Source: Oscillospiraceae bacterium (GTDB taxonomy: Bacteria; Bacillota; Clostridia; Oscillospirales; Oscillospiraceae). From it: 64,000 bases of DNA. Below the pieces are notes generated by a model. The model was not told where the DNA came from. It saw only the letters and a list, made by a program, of their open reading frames with translations, and did not search any database. How positions within the stretch are numbered: position 1 is the stretch's first letter; the number at the start of each line of letters is the position of its first letter. Below, piece by piece: positions 1-6,945 of the stretch. The DNA is taken from assembly GCA_009787625.1 (NCBI GenBank), contig WQSX01000009.1, forward strand, positions 1 to 64,000, written 5' to 3'. A program made the position numbers and the translations under genes.

Positions 1-2
1 AT

Positions 3-293
3 ATTTACCTAAATTTTATCGGGAATTTTGTAGTGCCTTATGGCGCAATTGAAGAAGAACCCGAAGTTATGCCCATACGCACGAGCAAGAAAAAACTTAG
101 AAAAGATATGTCACCACAAGAATTAGAACGTGAGCGTGAGCGTGACCGCATTCGTTATGCCAAGAAAACGTCAGCGAAATTAGCAGATGAAGAAAAGCGC
201 AGGGCAGAATTGTTATCGGAAACTTCATACTCTGAATTATTGCAAAAACCCGATAATGCAGACACCGATTATCAGAATCTCAAATCTGCATAG
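3..293 (+). CDS. C-terminal part of an unidentified charged protein (5' end outside window)
   Basis: The reading frame is open from the first bases of the window to a TAG at 291-293, so this is probably the 3' end of a longer gene. An internal GTG at 33 could be a start but has no convincing ribosome site. The visible part is very rich in Arg, Lys and Glu, with a likely helical stretch (ERERERDRIRYAKK) and an acidic tail. No family is recognised. It lies directly upstream of DUF3847 and relaxase remnants, so it probably belongs to the same mobilisable element. Confidence 0.5.
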   Translation: MYLNFIGNFVVPYGAIEEEPEVMPIRTSKKKLRKDMSPQELERERERDRIRYAKKTSAKLADEEKRRAELLSETSYSELLQKPDNADTDYQNLKSA

Positions 294-392
294 AAGAAAA
301 CAAAATAGTGGATTACGCCGCCGAAAATGCAAAAACTGCAAATCGGCGGCTTTAGTTTACCCAAATCCAAAAAATGAAAGGAATTAACCACC

Positions 393-661
393 ATGTCAAC
401 AAACAAAACAAGAGCAGAGAGAATCACCGCAAAACGTAAGCAAATCACTGAAATGGAAAACGATGTTAAACGTCTCGTCAATGAGGAGAAAGAGTTTCAG
501 CGCAAGGCACGGACAAGGCGGCTCTGTAAACGTGCAGGGCTTTTAGAGAGCCTTTTACCCGACACAATCACACTCAGCGATGACCGCTTTGAAACTTCCA
601 CAATCTCAGCATACTGCAAATGCCAACGACACCGAGGGCAACGAGCAGAGCTAAACAATAG
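393..661 (+). pseudogene. DUF3847-family mobilisation-associated protein, frameshifted near its 3' end
   Basis: The start ATG follows AAAGGAATTAACCACC. Residues 1-67 match what I know of DUF3847, small helical proteins encoded just before MobA/MobL relaxases in Firmicutes elements: a basic coiled N-terminus, then RKARTRRLCKRAGLLESL and LPDTITLSDDRF. After residue 67 (about 595) family similarity is lost in this frame. Shifting one base restores FHNLSILQ and a stop (TAG) at 659-661, just before the hairpin cluster. I infer a one-base deletion in the run AAACTTCC. The continued opening of the original frame to 1181 is accidental and should not be read as one protein. Confidence 0.6.
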
Positions 662-663
662 GC

Positions 664-835
664 GGGGCGCAGGTCTAACAGCTTGCGCCCCAACACTCAT
701 TTTTAATGAGTGCGCGCTTATATACCACAACGGCTACGCCATTGTGGTATGCGCTAGAACCTGTTGCAATTACTGGCTTTCGCCAGTATTGCAACGGTTG
801 TATTGCAGACTGCGTTTTTGCCCTGTCGGGCAAAA
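664..835 (+). other. Cluster of five hairpins, candidate origin of transfer (oriT)
   Basis: Five consecutive inverted repeats fill the gap between the DUF3847 remnant and the relaxase remnant. They are 664-671/684-691 (8 bp, GC-rich), 694-701/705-712 (8 bp), 722-730/742-750 (9 bp), 763-770/788-795 with inner 772-777/782-787 (8 plus 6 bp, one bulge, TTTC loop), and 816-823/828-835 (8 bp, TGTC loop). Relaxases of the MobA/MobL group nick an oriT that usually lies next to their own gene, so the position fits. No nick site is identified from sequence. Confidence 0.5.
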
Positions 836-857
836 GTTGAAACTTCACAGAAAGGTG

Positions 858-1066
858 GTGCCGCAATTGGCTATCTATCATTTAAGTATTAAAGTATTCA
901 GCAGGGGCAAAGGACGTTCAGCAGTTGCCGCCGCCGCTTACCGCTCCGCTGATATAATCAAAAACGAATATGACGGTCGTATTCACGATTACACACGCAA
1001 AGGTGGCGTTGCGCATACAGAGATAATGCTCCCTGCAAATACGCCTGATGAATACATGAATCGCTC
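858..1066 (+). pseudogene. MobA/MobL-family relaxase, N-terminal fragment
   Basis: From a GTG at 858 (TTG at 867 is the alternative; AAAGG at 850-854 is the likely ribosome site) the protein reads LAIYHLSIKVFSRGKGRSAV, then AAAAYRSAD, NEYDGRIHDYTRKGGVAHTE and LPANTPDEYMNRS. This is the conserved start of MobA/MobL relaxases, which nick plasmid or ICE DNA at oriT. Family members run several hundred residues and carry their HUH metal-binding histidines further on. Here similarity stops after about 70 residues and unrelated sequence with a repeated leader follows. It cannot be an active nickase. Confidence 0.75.
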
Positions 1067-1072
1067 AACGCT

Positions 1073-1117
1073 AAAAGGACAAAAATTCTTGCAAGGATGC
1101 GTAGCAAGGAGAATTTG
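1073..1117 (+). repeat. Leader repeat, copy 1
   Basis: About 45 bp containing AAAAGGACAAAAATTCTTGC and ending in a purine-rich ribosome site, immediately before the ATG at 1120. A near-identical segment lies at 2844-2886 before the ATG at 2891, with only a few differences by eye. The junction with the truncated relaxase falls just upstream. Confidence 0.7.
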
Positions 1118-1119
1118 CT

Positions 1120-1797
1120 ATGTTTATACACCAAAGCACTGCGCCCAATATGCCGGTTGGTATAACCGATGCGAAACTTGAGCAACTGGCGGCGACTATC
1201 AAATACCGCAGTGAGAACCCGCCACAGATTTTTACGTTTGAAGAACTGATGAAGAAAGAAATCGAATTGAGACCTAGCCAAGCAGACCCCACCGCCATGC
1301 TAAAGAGTTTAAGTGCGAGCTTGGGAGTAACTGTCGCAGTCAGGTCGATGGATTACAATGGTTATTACGAAAAACCTGTTCCTGCGGACGGAGATTTCCG
1401 CACTGTAGAAATATGTATCAGATTACTAAATCGTATGGCAAGTGATGAGAACTTATTCAAGTCAGTCAAGGAGCGTATTCAATACTGACTTGAGGATGTT
1501 GCCGAGTTCAAAGAAGAGCATGAGGGTGGTATTGCTCAAATTGGCATATCGCTCAGTGAGAGAGGTACTGTCTATTGGGTAAAACCCGATGAGTATGCGA
1601 CCGAAGAAGAAATGTCGTATCTAAATGATGCATGGTCTTTTCACAACCCTTTCATATCAAGAGCGCAAGAGAATGGTATGCCGTGTATGTTTGAGAAGTT
1701 AGACGAGTATTCGATAGAGATACTCAATGAGCTTTTGGCACAGTGGCGCAGTATGATAATCCCGCCGCTAAACGGAGGTGATGCAAGTGGATATTAA
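1120..1797 (+). pseudogene. Unknown protein interrupted by an in-frame TGA
   Basis: The first part (1120-1488, 122 residues, beginning MFIHQSTAPNMPVGIT) ends at TGA 1486-1488. Reading straight through in the same frame continues without a further stop to TAA 1795-1797, giving LEDVAEFKEEHEGG and later WSFHNPFISRAQENGMPC. Coding-like composition continues on both sides, so the simplest reading is one gene of about 225 residues with a nonsense mutation. Other genes here end in TGA and use TGG for Trp, which argues against recoding. No family is recognised. The gene overlaps the start of the next one by 11 bp, suggesting co-transcription. Confidence 0.55.
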
Positions 1798-2821
1798 CAG
1801 TATTTTACTGAGTAATTCACGTAGCTCGCCATTTTCTCAAGCACCTATGTGGCAGTCGAACCTAGGTGCTGTCGGCACTGACAGTTTTCGGAGCAAACTT
1901 GCAGAGCTTACTTCAAACTTTACGCTGAGCGCAGGAATGGACAGAAGCGCAATACATGCCGCAGTGAGCAACGCCCTCGCAGGAGAAAATAACATACATG
2001 GCATTTCAAGTGCGGGTTCACGCTTTGTACAACCTGCAATGGCGCATGTCGTACAGTCAAGAGTGGCAGAGCCGTTCAACATACGTGACTACTACCCACC
2101 GCTTACTATGAGGGAAATACGTGATAAATTGTTGTATGCGCAGTGGAAGTTTTTGGGAAATACAGATTTTAGTGGAATGTCAGATATAGAGATCTACGAT
2201 ACAATTGAAAACTGGTTCATACAGGAGTTTGGGGAAAATTTTAACAAAGCATATAAATTAGACTATCGAACCTCTGAGTTTTTAGCACATGGCAGTAGCG
2301 CTACCCAGCAGGGAATACGTGACTTTTTTCACATAGGATCTAAGTTTAATTGGATTGTCGGAGGCAAGCTTGGTGGTAGAATTGAAATGGAGAATGTAAA
2401 TAGTGAAAGGTTGTTTGGGGATAAAAGTGATGAAGAAATTAAGCAAACAATTATGGATAGATATCCTCCGCCACTGACGTACCGCAATTTAGCTCTGATG
2501 CATGGTGAGATGAGGGCAGTAGGGTTGTTTAATCGCGAGTTTGGAACTAATTGGTTGCCGCAAGGTACGAATGGGCATGGTTCAACATTCTTAATCGGCA
2601 CCATAGCCGGAAACTACGGTAGAGAAAAATGGCAGGCATCGCTCAACCAACCCGTAAACTGGCAAACTGTAATAGACTGTCAGAATCTGTGGCTAAATCT
2701 CGGCGACAGAGTACCGAGCAGGGAGTTCATAAACCTTTTTGAAGAACTTATACCAAGATTCGCCAACACAAGCGGTCAAGGCAACTTCGACTCATGGCTG
2801 TCGTGGGTTCGGACGATTTAG
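1787..2821 (+). CDS. Hypothetical protein, 344 residues
   Basis: I choose the GTG at 1787 because GGAGG at 1774-1778 sits eight bases before it; the ATG at 1781 is too close. The protein starts MDINSILLSNSRSSPFSQ, has no signal peptide or membrane segment, and a Ser/Ala-rich first 90 residues. Two Tyr-Pro-Pro segments followed by helices (YYPPLTMREIRDKLLYAQW near residue 100 and RYPPPLTYRNLALMHGEM near 225) suggest an internal duplication. Function is unknown. It follows an overlapping gene and precedes another unknown gene with a repeated leader, so the three may form one cassette in the mobile island. Confidence 0.65.
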   Translation: MDINSILLSNSRSSPFSQAPMWQSNLGAVGTDSFRSKLAELTSNFTLSAGMDRSAIHAAVSNALAGENNIHGISSAGSRFVQPAMAHVVQSRVAEPFNIRDYYPPLTMREIRDKLLYAQWKFLGNTDFSGMSDIEIYDTIENWFIQEFGENFNKAYKLDYRTSEFLAHGSSATQQGIRDFFHIGSKFNWIVGGKLGGRIEMENVNSERLFGDKSDEEIKQTIMDRYPPPLTYRNLALMHGEMRAVGLFNREFGTNWLPQGTNGHGSTFLIGTIAGNYGREKWQASLNQPVNWQTVIDCQNLWLNLGDRVPSREFINLFEELIPRFANTSGQGNFDSWLSWVRTI

Positions 2822-2843
2822 GACTAAAAATAATTAGCATACA

Positions 2844-2886
2844 AAAAGGACAAAATTCTTGCAAGGATGCGGAGCGAGGAGAACTT
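2844..2886 (+). repeat. Leader repeat, copy 2
   Basis: Second copy of the segment at 1073-1117 (AAAAGGACAAAATTCTTGCA...), again ending in a GAGGAGAA ribosome site directly before a start codon (ATG 2891). The two downstream proteins are not obviously related, so the leader rather than the gene is what is shared. Confidence 0.7.
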
Positions 2887-2890
2887 GACA

Positions 2891-3451
2891 ATGATTGGTA
2901 GCATAAACTTTAACCATAGCTCACACCATGTAAGCAAGCTTGGTCACACGGCAATCAATGCGCATAATGCAACTTTCCCTGCACATGAACTTACAGCACC
3001 ATCGCAAATCCCTCAAAACGCAATAGCAGGTGGTTTGCTCGGCGGTGGAATGTCTGCTTTTATTTTCAAACCCGACGACTTTTCTTCGGAAAACCCGATA
3101 TTGATTGCAAGAGGGTTTGATGCACAGGGTGAGCCGTTTGAGAAGGAAATAAGCATACGAGATATAGATAAGCGAAATGCTTCCACTGTAGAACTTTTTG
3201 CGCTCGAAGGTTACTTTGGTCTGAGCGGAGGCCCCACAGGAATGACCAGGGCGGCAATAGTATCTATGGCGGAGCAAAATCAACTCGGCATAAATGATAT
3301 TTTCAAAAAGTTTGACTTCCTGTCAGCTTTGGAAGATATAATGGATTCACAGCGTTTCCACGGCAACTTAAACGGACTGCTGAGGAACAGGACGCTTTTT
3401 GAGTTTCTTTTGGATTTCCCAAATACGCAAGGAACTTCATGGGCGAAGTAA
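2891..3451 (+). CDS. Hypothetical protein, 186 residues
   Basis: The ATG at 2891 follows GAGGAGAA at 2876-2883. The protein begins MIGSINFNHSSHHVSKLG, has no signal peptide, one Gly-rich segment (NAIAGGLLGGGMSAF, residues about 43-57), then a mixed alpha/beta stretch (FKPDDFSSENPILIARGFD) and helices. I do not recognise the family. The low-complexity His/Asn/Ser start resembles that of the preceding gene in character. It is the last gene before a new promoter at 3533. Confidence 0.65.
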   Translation: MIGSINFNHSSHHVSKLGHTAINAHNATFPAHELTAPSQIPQNAIAGGLLGGGMSAFIFKPDDFSSENPILIARGFDAQGEPFEKEISIRDIDKRNASTVELFALEGYFGLSGGPTGMTRAAIVSMAEQNQLGINDIFKKFDFLSALEDIMDSQRFHGNLNGLLRNRTLFEFLLDFPNTQGTSWAK

Positions 3452-3532
3452 GGACAGGTGGGCGGCACTTTGGAGTGGATTATTGCGGTCGAGTGTTTAT
3501 AAAGCCGAGTTAATTCATTTCAAATTATCTTA

Positions 3533-3560
3533 TTGACATTTCAAAGATTTAGAGTATACT
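3533..3560 (+). promoter_or_regulatory. Sigma-A promoter of the DUF3800 RNA/gene locus
   Basis: TTGACA (3533-3538), 16-bp spacer, TATACT (3555-3560). Transcription should begin near 3567, about 95 nt before the DUF3800 start codon, so the structured segment at 3569-3634 is transcribed. Confidence 0.75.
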
Positions 3561-3566
3561 TATGTT

Positions 3567-3645
3567 AATGTGATTTATCACACTGGGCTGGTCGAAAGAC
3601 CCTGGTCCACCGCAGGCGGGGGGTTCTCCCCGCCATTTTCTTTTC
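3567..3645 (+). ncRNA. Structured RNA upstream of DUF3800 (DUF3800-motif-like), ending in a terminator-like hairpin
   Basis: The transcript begins with a 5-bp hairpin (3569-3573/3578-3582), followed by a GNRA-capped stem GGTCGAAAGACC (3590-3601). A second GGTC (3604-3607) could pair with the same GACC, allowing a switch or pseudoknot. A strong stem follows (GGCGGGG 3615-3621 with CCCCGCC 3628-3634) and then ATTTTCTTTTCTTT, which looks like an intrinsic terminator placed before the gene. Candidate RNA motifs named DUF3800-I and so on have been described upstream of DUF3800 genes; I cannot assign this one to a class by eye. Promoter, RNA, terminator and gene in this order is also the layout of type III toxin-antitoxin loci. 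Confidence 0.6.
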
Positions 3646-3660
3646 TTTGAGGAACGCAAA

Positions 3661-4341
3661 ATGAAACGCATCTTGAATCTTACGGTAGATGAGTCGGGTG
3701 ATTTTGGCAGTTATGAAAAACATTCACCATACTACCTTATTGCAATGGTTTTTCACGATACTAAAAATGACATTGATACTGCGGTGCAATTATTGGATAC
3801 CCAAGTTGCCAACTTAGGGTTTAAAGCTCACGCTATACATACCGGACCGCTTATCCGACGCGAGGGAGTTTATAAGAATCTCAGTATAGATGAGAGAAAG
3901 AAATTGTTAAATGCACTTGTACATTTTAACCGCCGTGCTGATGTGTCGTATGCGGTTATAGGTGCTGAAAAGAATAAACTAAATGATGTTATAGACCTAA
4001 CAAGTAAATTATCAAAACAAATTAAAATCTTTACCCAAAAGCACATCTCATTTTTTCAGCAATATGACGAAATAAATGTTTACTACGATAATGGGCAAAT
4101 TGAGTTAACGAAACTGCTTACATCTACCTTGAGCGTGTTACTGCCTAATATATCTTTTCATCGTGCGATGCCGTCCGATAACAAGCTATTTCAGTTAGTA
4201 GATATGTATTGCTCGCTAGAACTCGTGGCGATTAAATTCGATGCGAAAATATCTTCAAACTCTGAGTTGGAATTTTTCCATAACTATCGCACATTTAAGA
4301 AAGATTATCTTAAAAAAATACGGTATAAGCGGATTTTATAA
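3661..4341 (+). CDS. DUF3800 domain protein
   Basis: The 226-residue protein opens with LNLTVDESGDFG, the DExG-type acidic motif typical of DUF3800, and has LFQLVDMYCSLELVAIK near residue 182, matching the conserved Q-x-x-D region of the family. DUF3800 proteins are predicted to have an RNase H-like fold; their biochemical activity is not firmly established and they often occur in mobile and defence regions. The ATG at 3661 has a weak GAGG site at 3649-3652. It has its own promoter and leader RNA and no co-oriented partner, followed by a 470-bp gap and a toxin-antitoxin pair. Confidence 0.8.
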   Translation: MKRILNLTVDESGDFGSYEKHSPYYLIAMVFHDTKNDIDTAVQLLDTQVANLGFKAHAIHTGPLIRREGVYKNLSIDERKKLLNALVHFNRRADVSYAVIGAEKNKLNDVIDLTSKLSKQIKIFTQKHISFFQQYDEINVYYDNGQIELTKLLTSTLSVLLPNISFHRAMPSDNKLFQLVDMYCSLELVAIKFDAKISSNSELEFFHNYRTFKKDYLKKIRYKRIL

Positions 4342-4806
4342 CGGTTAAAATCTCTTTGAACGGATTGCTCGTCAGTAAAAGTAATCAAGACATTAAGGCA
4401 AAATGTGCTGTAGTACGAGATTTTATAGCGAGTGCAATTGCCTTAATATCTTTTCCCATTATACTTGTTGTGCTATTGTCAAGAGTAGTATTTTTTCTTG
4501 TCTGAACTGGCGGAGTCTTCGGGCGGGAGCGAATTTTCCGACAACAAAAAATCTCCACTCGTGACAAGGTGGGTGCAGTGGAAGTCGGAAGTCGTGAGAA
4601 TTTTAAGCCGTTATGCCGAGCGTGGCGAATTGAATAGCCTTTAGTCAATAATCCCCATAAGCAGGGCATTTGAAGTGCCGAAACTTATGGGGATTGTTTG
4701 TGTTTTTCCTGTTTTTGAAAAGTTCCTCTTGACAAAAACCCAAAGTGATTATAACACATCATGAGCCTATGGGGCAATGTTTTTAAGCCTCGCATTAAGT
4801 ATTCTG
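4342..4806. other. Gap without a supportable gene
   Basis: No frame here has coding character, a ribosome site or recognisable similarity. The only clear structure is the hairpin at 4650-4695. The left half probably holds decayed mobile-element sequence. Confidence 0.5.
4650..4695 (+). terminator. Long hairpin, possible terminator
   Basis: A perfect 12-bp stem (AATCCCCATAAG 4650-4661 with CTTATGGGGATT 4684-4695) encloses a second small stem (GGCA/TGCC) and is followed by GTTTGTGTTTTT. It could terminate transcription arriving from the DUF3800 gene, or be the remnant of a mobile-element end. Confidence 0.5.
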
Positions 4807-4835
4807 TTGAAATTATACTATAATTATAGTATAAT
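4807..4835 (+). promoter_or_regulatory. Toxin-antitoxin promoter with built-in 24-bp palindromic operator
   Basis: TTGAAA (4807-4812), 17-bp spacer, TATAAT (4830-4835). The spacer and -10 box together form a perfect 24-bp palindrome (4812-4835, half-site ATTATACTATAA). Antitoxins of the Phd/YefM group repress their own promoters through palindromes of this kind, so this is very probably the autoregulatory operator. Confidence 0.8.
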
Positions 4836-4868
4836 AATTGCAGAATAAGCAAATGAGAGGTAAGTGCA

Positions 4869-5144
4869 GTGATTATTAAGTCTTCAACTTCTTTGAGAAA
4901 CGATTATGGAAACATATCGGCACTGGCGCACGAAGTAGGTGAGCCAATTTATATCACCAAAAATGGTGAAGGGGATATTGTAGTCATGAGTATCGAAGCT
5001 TTTGAAAAACGCGAACAATTAATGATGCTAAAAAGCAGACTCGCAATGTCAGAATACTCTTTAGCAAACAACGAGCCAACCGTCTCCTTGGAAGAAGCTC
5101 GCAAGCGGTTGGAGGCAAAATACAATGCAAAAATACAAAGTTGA
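4869..5144 (+). CDS. Antitoxin, Phd/YefM family (pair 1)
   Basis: The 91-residue protein starts at GTG 4869 after GAGAGG. The N-terminal half (SLRNDYGNISALAHEVGEPI, then TKNGEGDIVVMSIEAFEK) is the Phd/YefM DNA-binding fold; the C-terminal half (SLEEARKRLEAKYNAK) is the helix expected to wrap the toxin. It neutralises the overlapping downstream toxin and represses its own promoter, which carries a perfect palindrome. The gene overlaps the toxin start by 20 bp, so translation is coupled. Confidence 0.85.
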   Translation: MIIKSSTSLRNDYGNISALAHEVGEPIYITKNGEGDIVVMSIEAFEKREQLMMLKSRLAMSEYSLANNEPTVSLEEARKRLEAKYNAKIQS

Positions 5145-5448
5145 ACTGCTTGCTCCCGCATGGAATGACCTTGACGCAATCTCTGATTTTCACATGGAAA
5201 CAGTGGGGCCAAAATCCGCAAAAAATATCACAGATAAAATATTAACAGCCCTAACTAGGCTGGAGCTGTTTCCTCTTTCCTGCCCACTCGCACCATACCA
5301 AAACCTTGCAGATCAAGGCTATCGCATTTTAGTGTACGGTAGCTACTTGTGTATCTACAAATTGCTGGGAAACGCAGTTTTTGTATACCATATCGCGGCA
5401 GGCGCATCAAATTACCCCGCCCTTTTCGAAACCAGCGAAGAAAATTGA
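5125..5448 (+). CDS. Toxin, RelE/ParE superfamily (pair 1)
   Basis: The 107-residue protein (MQKYKVELLAPAWNDLDAIS at the N-terminus, later LADQGYRILVYGSYLCIYKL) shows the plasmid-stabilisation RelE/ParE layout: two helices, then a sheet around an Arg (YRIL). RelE members cut mRNA on the ribosome and ParE members poison gyrase; the sequence alone does not decide which. It starts inside the antitoxin gene. Length and motifs are intact, so the pair is probably functional. Confidence 0.85.
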   Translation: MQKYKVELLAPAWNDLDAISDFHMETVGPKSAKNITDKILTALTRLELFPLSCPLAPYQNLADQGYRILVYGSYLCIYKLLGNAVFVYHIAAGASNYPALFETSEEN

Positions 5449-5474
5449 CATTTCAGCCGCTATAGTATACTATA
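5445..5474 (+). promoter_or_regulatory. birA promoter with palindrome; probable leaderless start
   Basis: TTGACA (5445-5450, overlapping the toxin stop), 17-bp spacer, TACTAT (5468-5473). The predicted start near 5480 coincides with the birA ATG at 5481, and there is no ribosome site, so the mRNA may be leaderless. A 14-bp perfect palindrome TATAGTATACTATA (5461-5474) covers the -10 box and shares the half-site TATACTATA with the toxin-antitoxin operator. Confidence 0.6.
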
Positions 5475-5480
5475 ATCCAC

Positions 5481-6311
5481 ATGAAAAACACAGACAACAC
5501 ACTATCATCGCAGGGCATCGAATCTCACTTGCAAAACAAAGAATTTTCAGATAAAATAATAGTATACGAAACTCTCGGCTCTACCAATAATGCCGCTAAA
5601 AACCTTATTAAGGCAAAAGGTGAGTCGGAGGGTGTAGCTTTGCATGGCACCGTGATAATCGCAGACAGCCAGAGCGCAGGCAAGGGAAGACTCAGCAGGA
5701 GTTTTCACTCACCGCCGGGGCACGGAATATATATGAGCATTATTCTGCGAGACAAAGAACTCGGCGATATTCCGATATCACTGATAACTCCCCTCGCCGC
5801 AGTAGTATTGTGCGAAGCAATCGAAAGCTTAACAGACAAAAACCCACAGATAAAATGGGTCAACGACATACTCATCGGGCAAAAGAAAATCTGCGGAATA
5901 CTCACCGAAGGTGTGGCGGAAAATGAGCAAATTAAGTGGGTTATCATAGGCATCGGCATAAATTTCACAACAGCCCCAACCGATTTTCCTGAAAAACTCC
6001 GAGATATAGCAGGTTCACTTTTTGAAAACGAGCCACCGCAAACAACAAGAAACAGGCTCATTGCAGAGATTTTGAATAGGCTCACGGAAAAGGGCGCTAT
6101 GTTTGAAAAACATGAAGTTTTAATGCAGTACAAAAAGCGCCTAATGATTTTAAATAGACGCATCACCGTTTCAGGACATGGAAACGAAGCTCCGTATGAA
6201 GGCACGGCAATAGATATAGATGATTCAGGTCACTTAATAATAAAAAAAGACAGCGGAGAAATCTCCACCCTAATCGCAGGGGATGTCAGTACCGGCGTGT
6301 TGGAAAATTGA
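5481..6311 (+). CDS. birA: Biotin-[acetyl-CoA-carboxylase] ligase
   Basis: BirA activates biotin with ATP and attaches it to the biotin-carrier lysine of carboxylases. The 276-residue protein has the biotinyl-AMP loop as GKGRLSR (residues 67-73), KWVNDIL (125-131) in place of the usual KWPND, GILTEG near 141, and a C-terminal SH3-like domain. It lacks the N-terminal winged-helix of repressor-type BirA, so it is a ligase only. bioY follows after 15 bp, making a biotin uptake and use operon. There is no ribosome site before the ATG; see the promoter entry. Confidence 0.9.
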   Translation: MKNTDNTLSSQGIESHLQNKEFSDKIIVYETLGSTNNAAKNLIKAKGESEGVALHGTVIIADSQSAGKGRLSRSFHSPPGHGIYMSIILRDKELGDIPISLITPLAAVVLCEAIESLTDKNPQIKWVNDILIGQKKICGILTEGVAENEQIKWVIIGIGINFTTAPTDFPEKLRDIAGSLFENEPPQTTRNRLIAEILNRLTEKGAMFEKHEVLMQYKKRLMILNRRITVSGHGNEAPYEGTAIDIDDSGHLIIKKDSGEISTLIAGDVSTGVLEN

Positions 6312-6326
6312 AAGGATAGCAGGAAC

Positions 6327-6908
6327 ATGCAGAAGCAGGGCAAAATTACAGCGCGCGAGCTGTGTTTCATCGGAGTTTTTGCCATTATCATAGCGGCATT
6401 TGCACAAATTGCTATCCCTCAGCCCGGCGGCGTGCCATTCACACTGCAGGTTTGGGCGGTTTCACTTGCAGGAATTATTTTGGGTACCAAAAACAGCGTG
6501 GTTGCAACGATTGTATACATACTGCTCGGCGCAGTAGGAGCTCCGGTTTTTTCAAGATTCAGTGGTGGGTTTGGTGTGATTTTAGGCCCGGTAGGCGGAT
6601 TTATACTAAGTTTCCCAATCTTAGCCGTATTCGCGGCAATAGGTCAAACATATTCAGAAAGACATACAAACAAGCTCACCGAAAAGCCCGCAATGCTTCC
6701 GTTAATACTGGGGCTCACAGTAGGCAACATCATAAATTTAGGCACAGGGCTGATATGGTTCAGTGTAGTGACAGGAAACACGCTTTTAGCATCATTCGGC
6801 ATGGCAGTTTTGCCATTTATCCCCGTGACGGTGCTACAAATAGCATTAGTACCGCTCATGGGCAGGTCGATAAAAACAGCACTCAGAAAAGCTAGGCTCA
6901 TTATATAA
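6327..6908 (+). CDS. bioY: Biotin transporter BioY (ECF S component)
   Basis: This 193-residue, six-helix membrane protein binds biotin and imports it, alone or with the shared ECF energising module (no A or T component is in this window). Typical BioY features are [19 protein letters not shown] (residues about 27-45), [20 protein letters not shown], then [12 protein letters not shown] and the last helix pair. It lies 15 bp after birA with AAAGGATAGCAGGAAC before the ATG. There is no second operon gene for biotin synthesis, suggesting the cell relies on uptake. Confidence 0.92.
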   Translation: MQKQGKITARELCFIGVFAIIIAAFAQIAIPQPGGVPFTLQVWAVSLAGIILGTKNSVVATIVYILLGAVGAPVFSRFSGGFGVILGPVGGFILSFPILAVFAAIGQTYSERHTNKLTEKPAMLPLILGLTVGNIINLGTGLIWFSVVTGNTLLASFGMAVLPFIPVTVLQIALVPLMGRSIKTALRKARLII

Positions 6909-6945
6909 GTATAAAATGAAAAACAACCACGAAAGGAATTATCAT

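Noticed and set aside
393-1181. One continuous 262-residue gene
   Set aside because: The frame strings together a DUF3847 start, a non-coding hairpin cluster, a relaxase start and a foreign leader. The parts belong to separate genes and the opening is accidental.
1486-1488. TGA recoded as Trp or selenocysteine
   Set aside because: Other genes in the window end in TGA and use TGG for Trp. No SECIS-like hairpin is evident directly after it, despite a selenium-linked gene at 63119.
3569-3582. CRP-type operator (TGTGA/TCACA)
   Set aside because: The arms are separated by 4 bp rather than 6, and the palindrome lies just after the predicted transcription start, so an RNA stem is more likely.
4385-4669. 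Minus-strand gene of 94 residues
   Set aside because: There is no ribosome site, composition is unlike protein, and it covers a hairpin arm.
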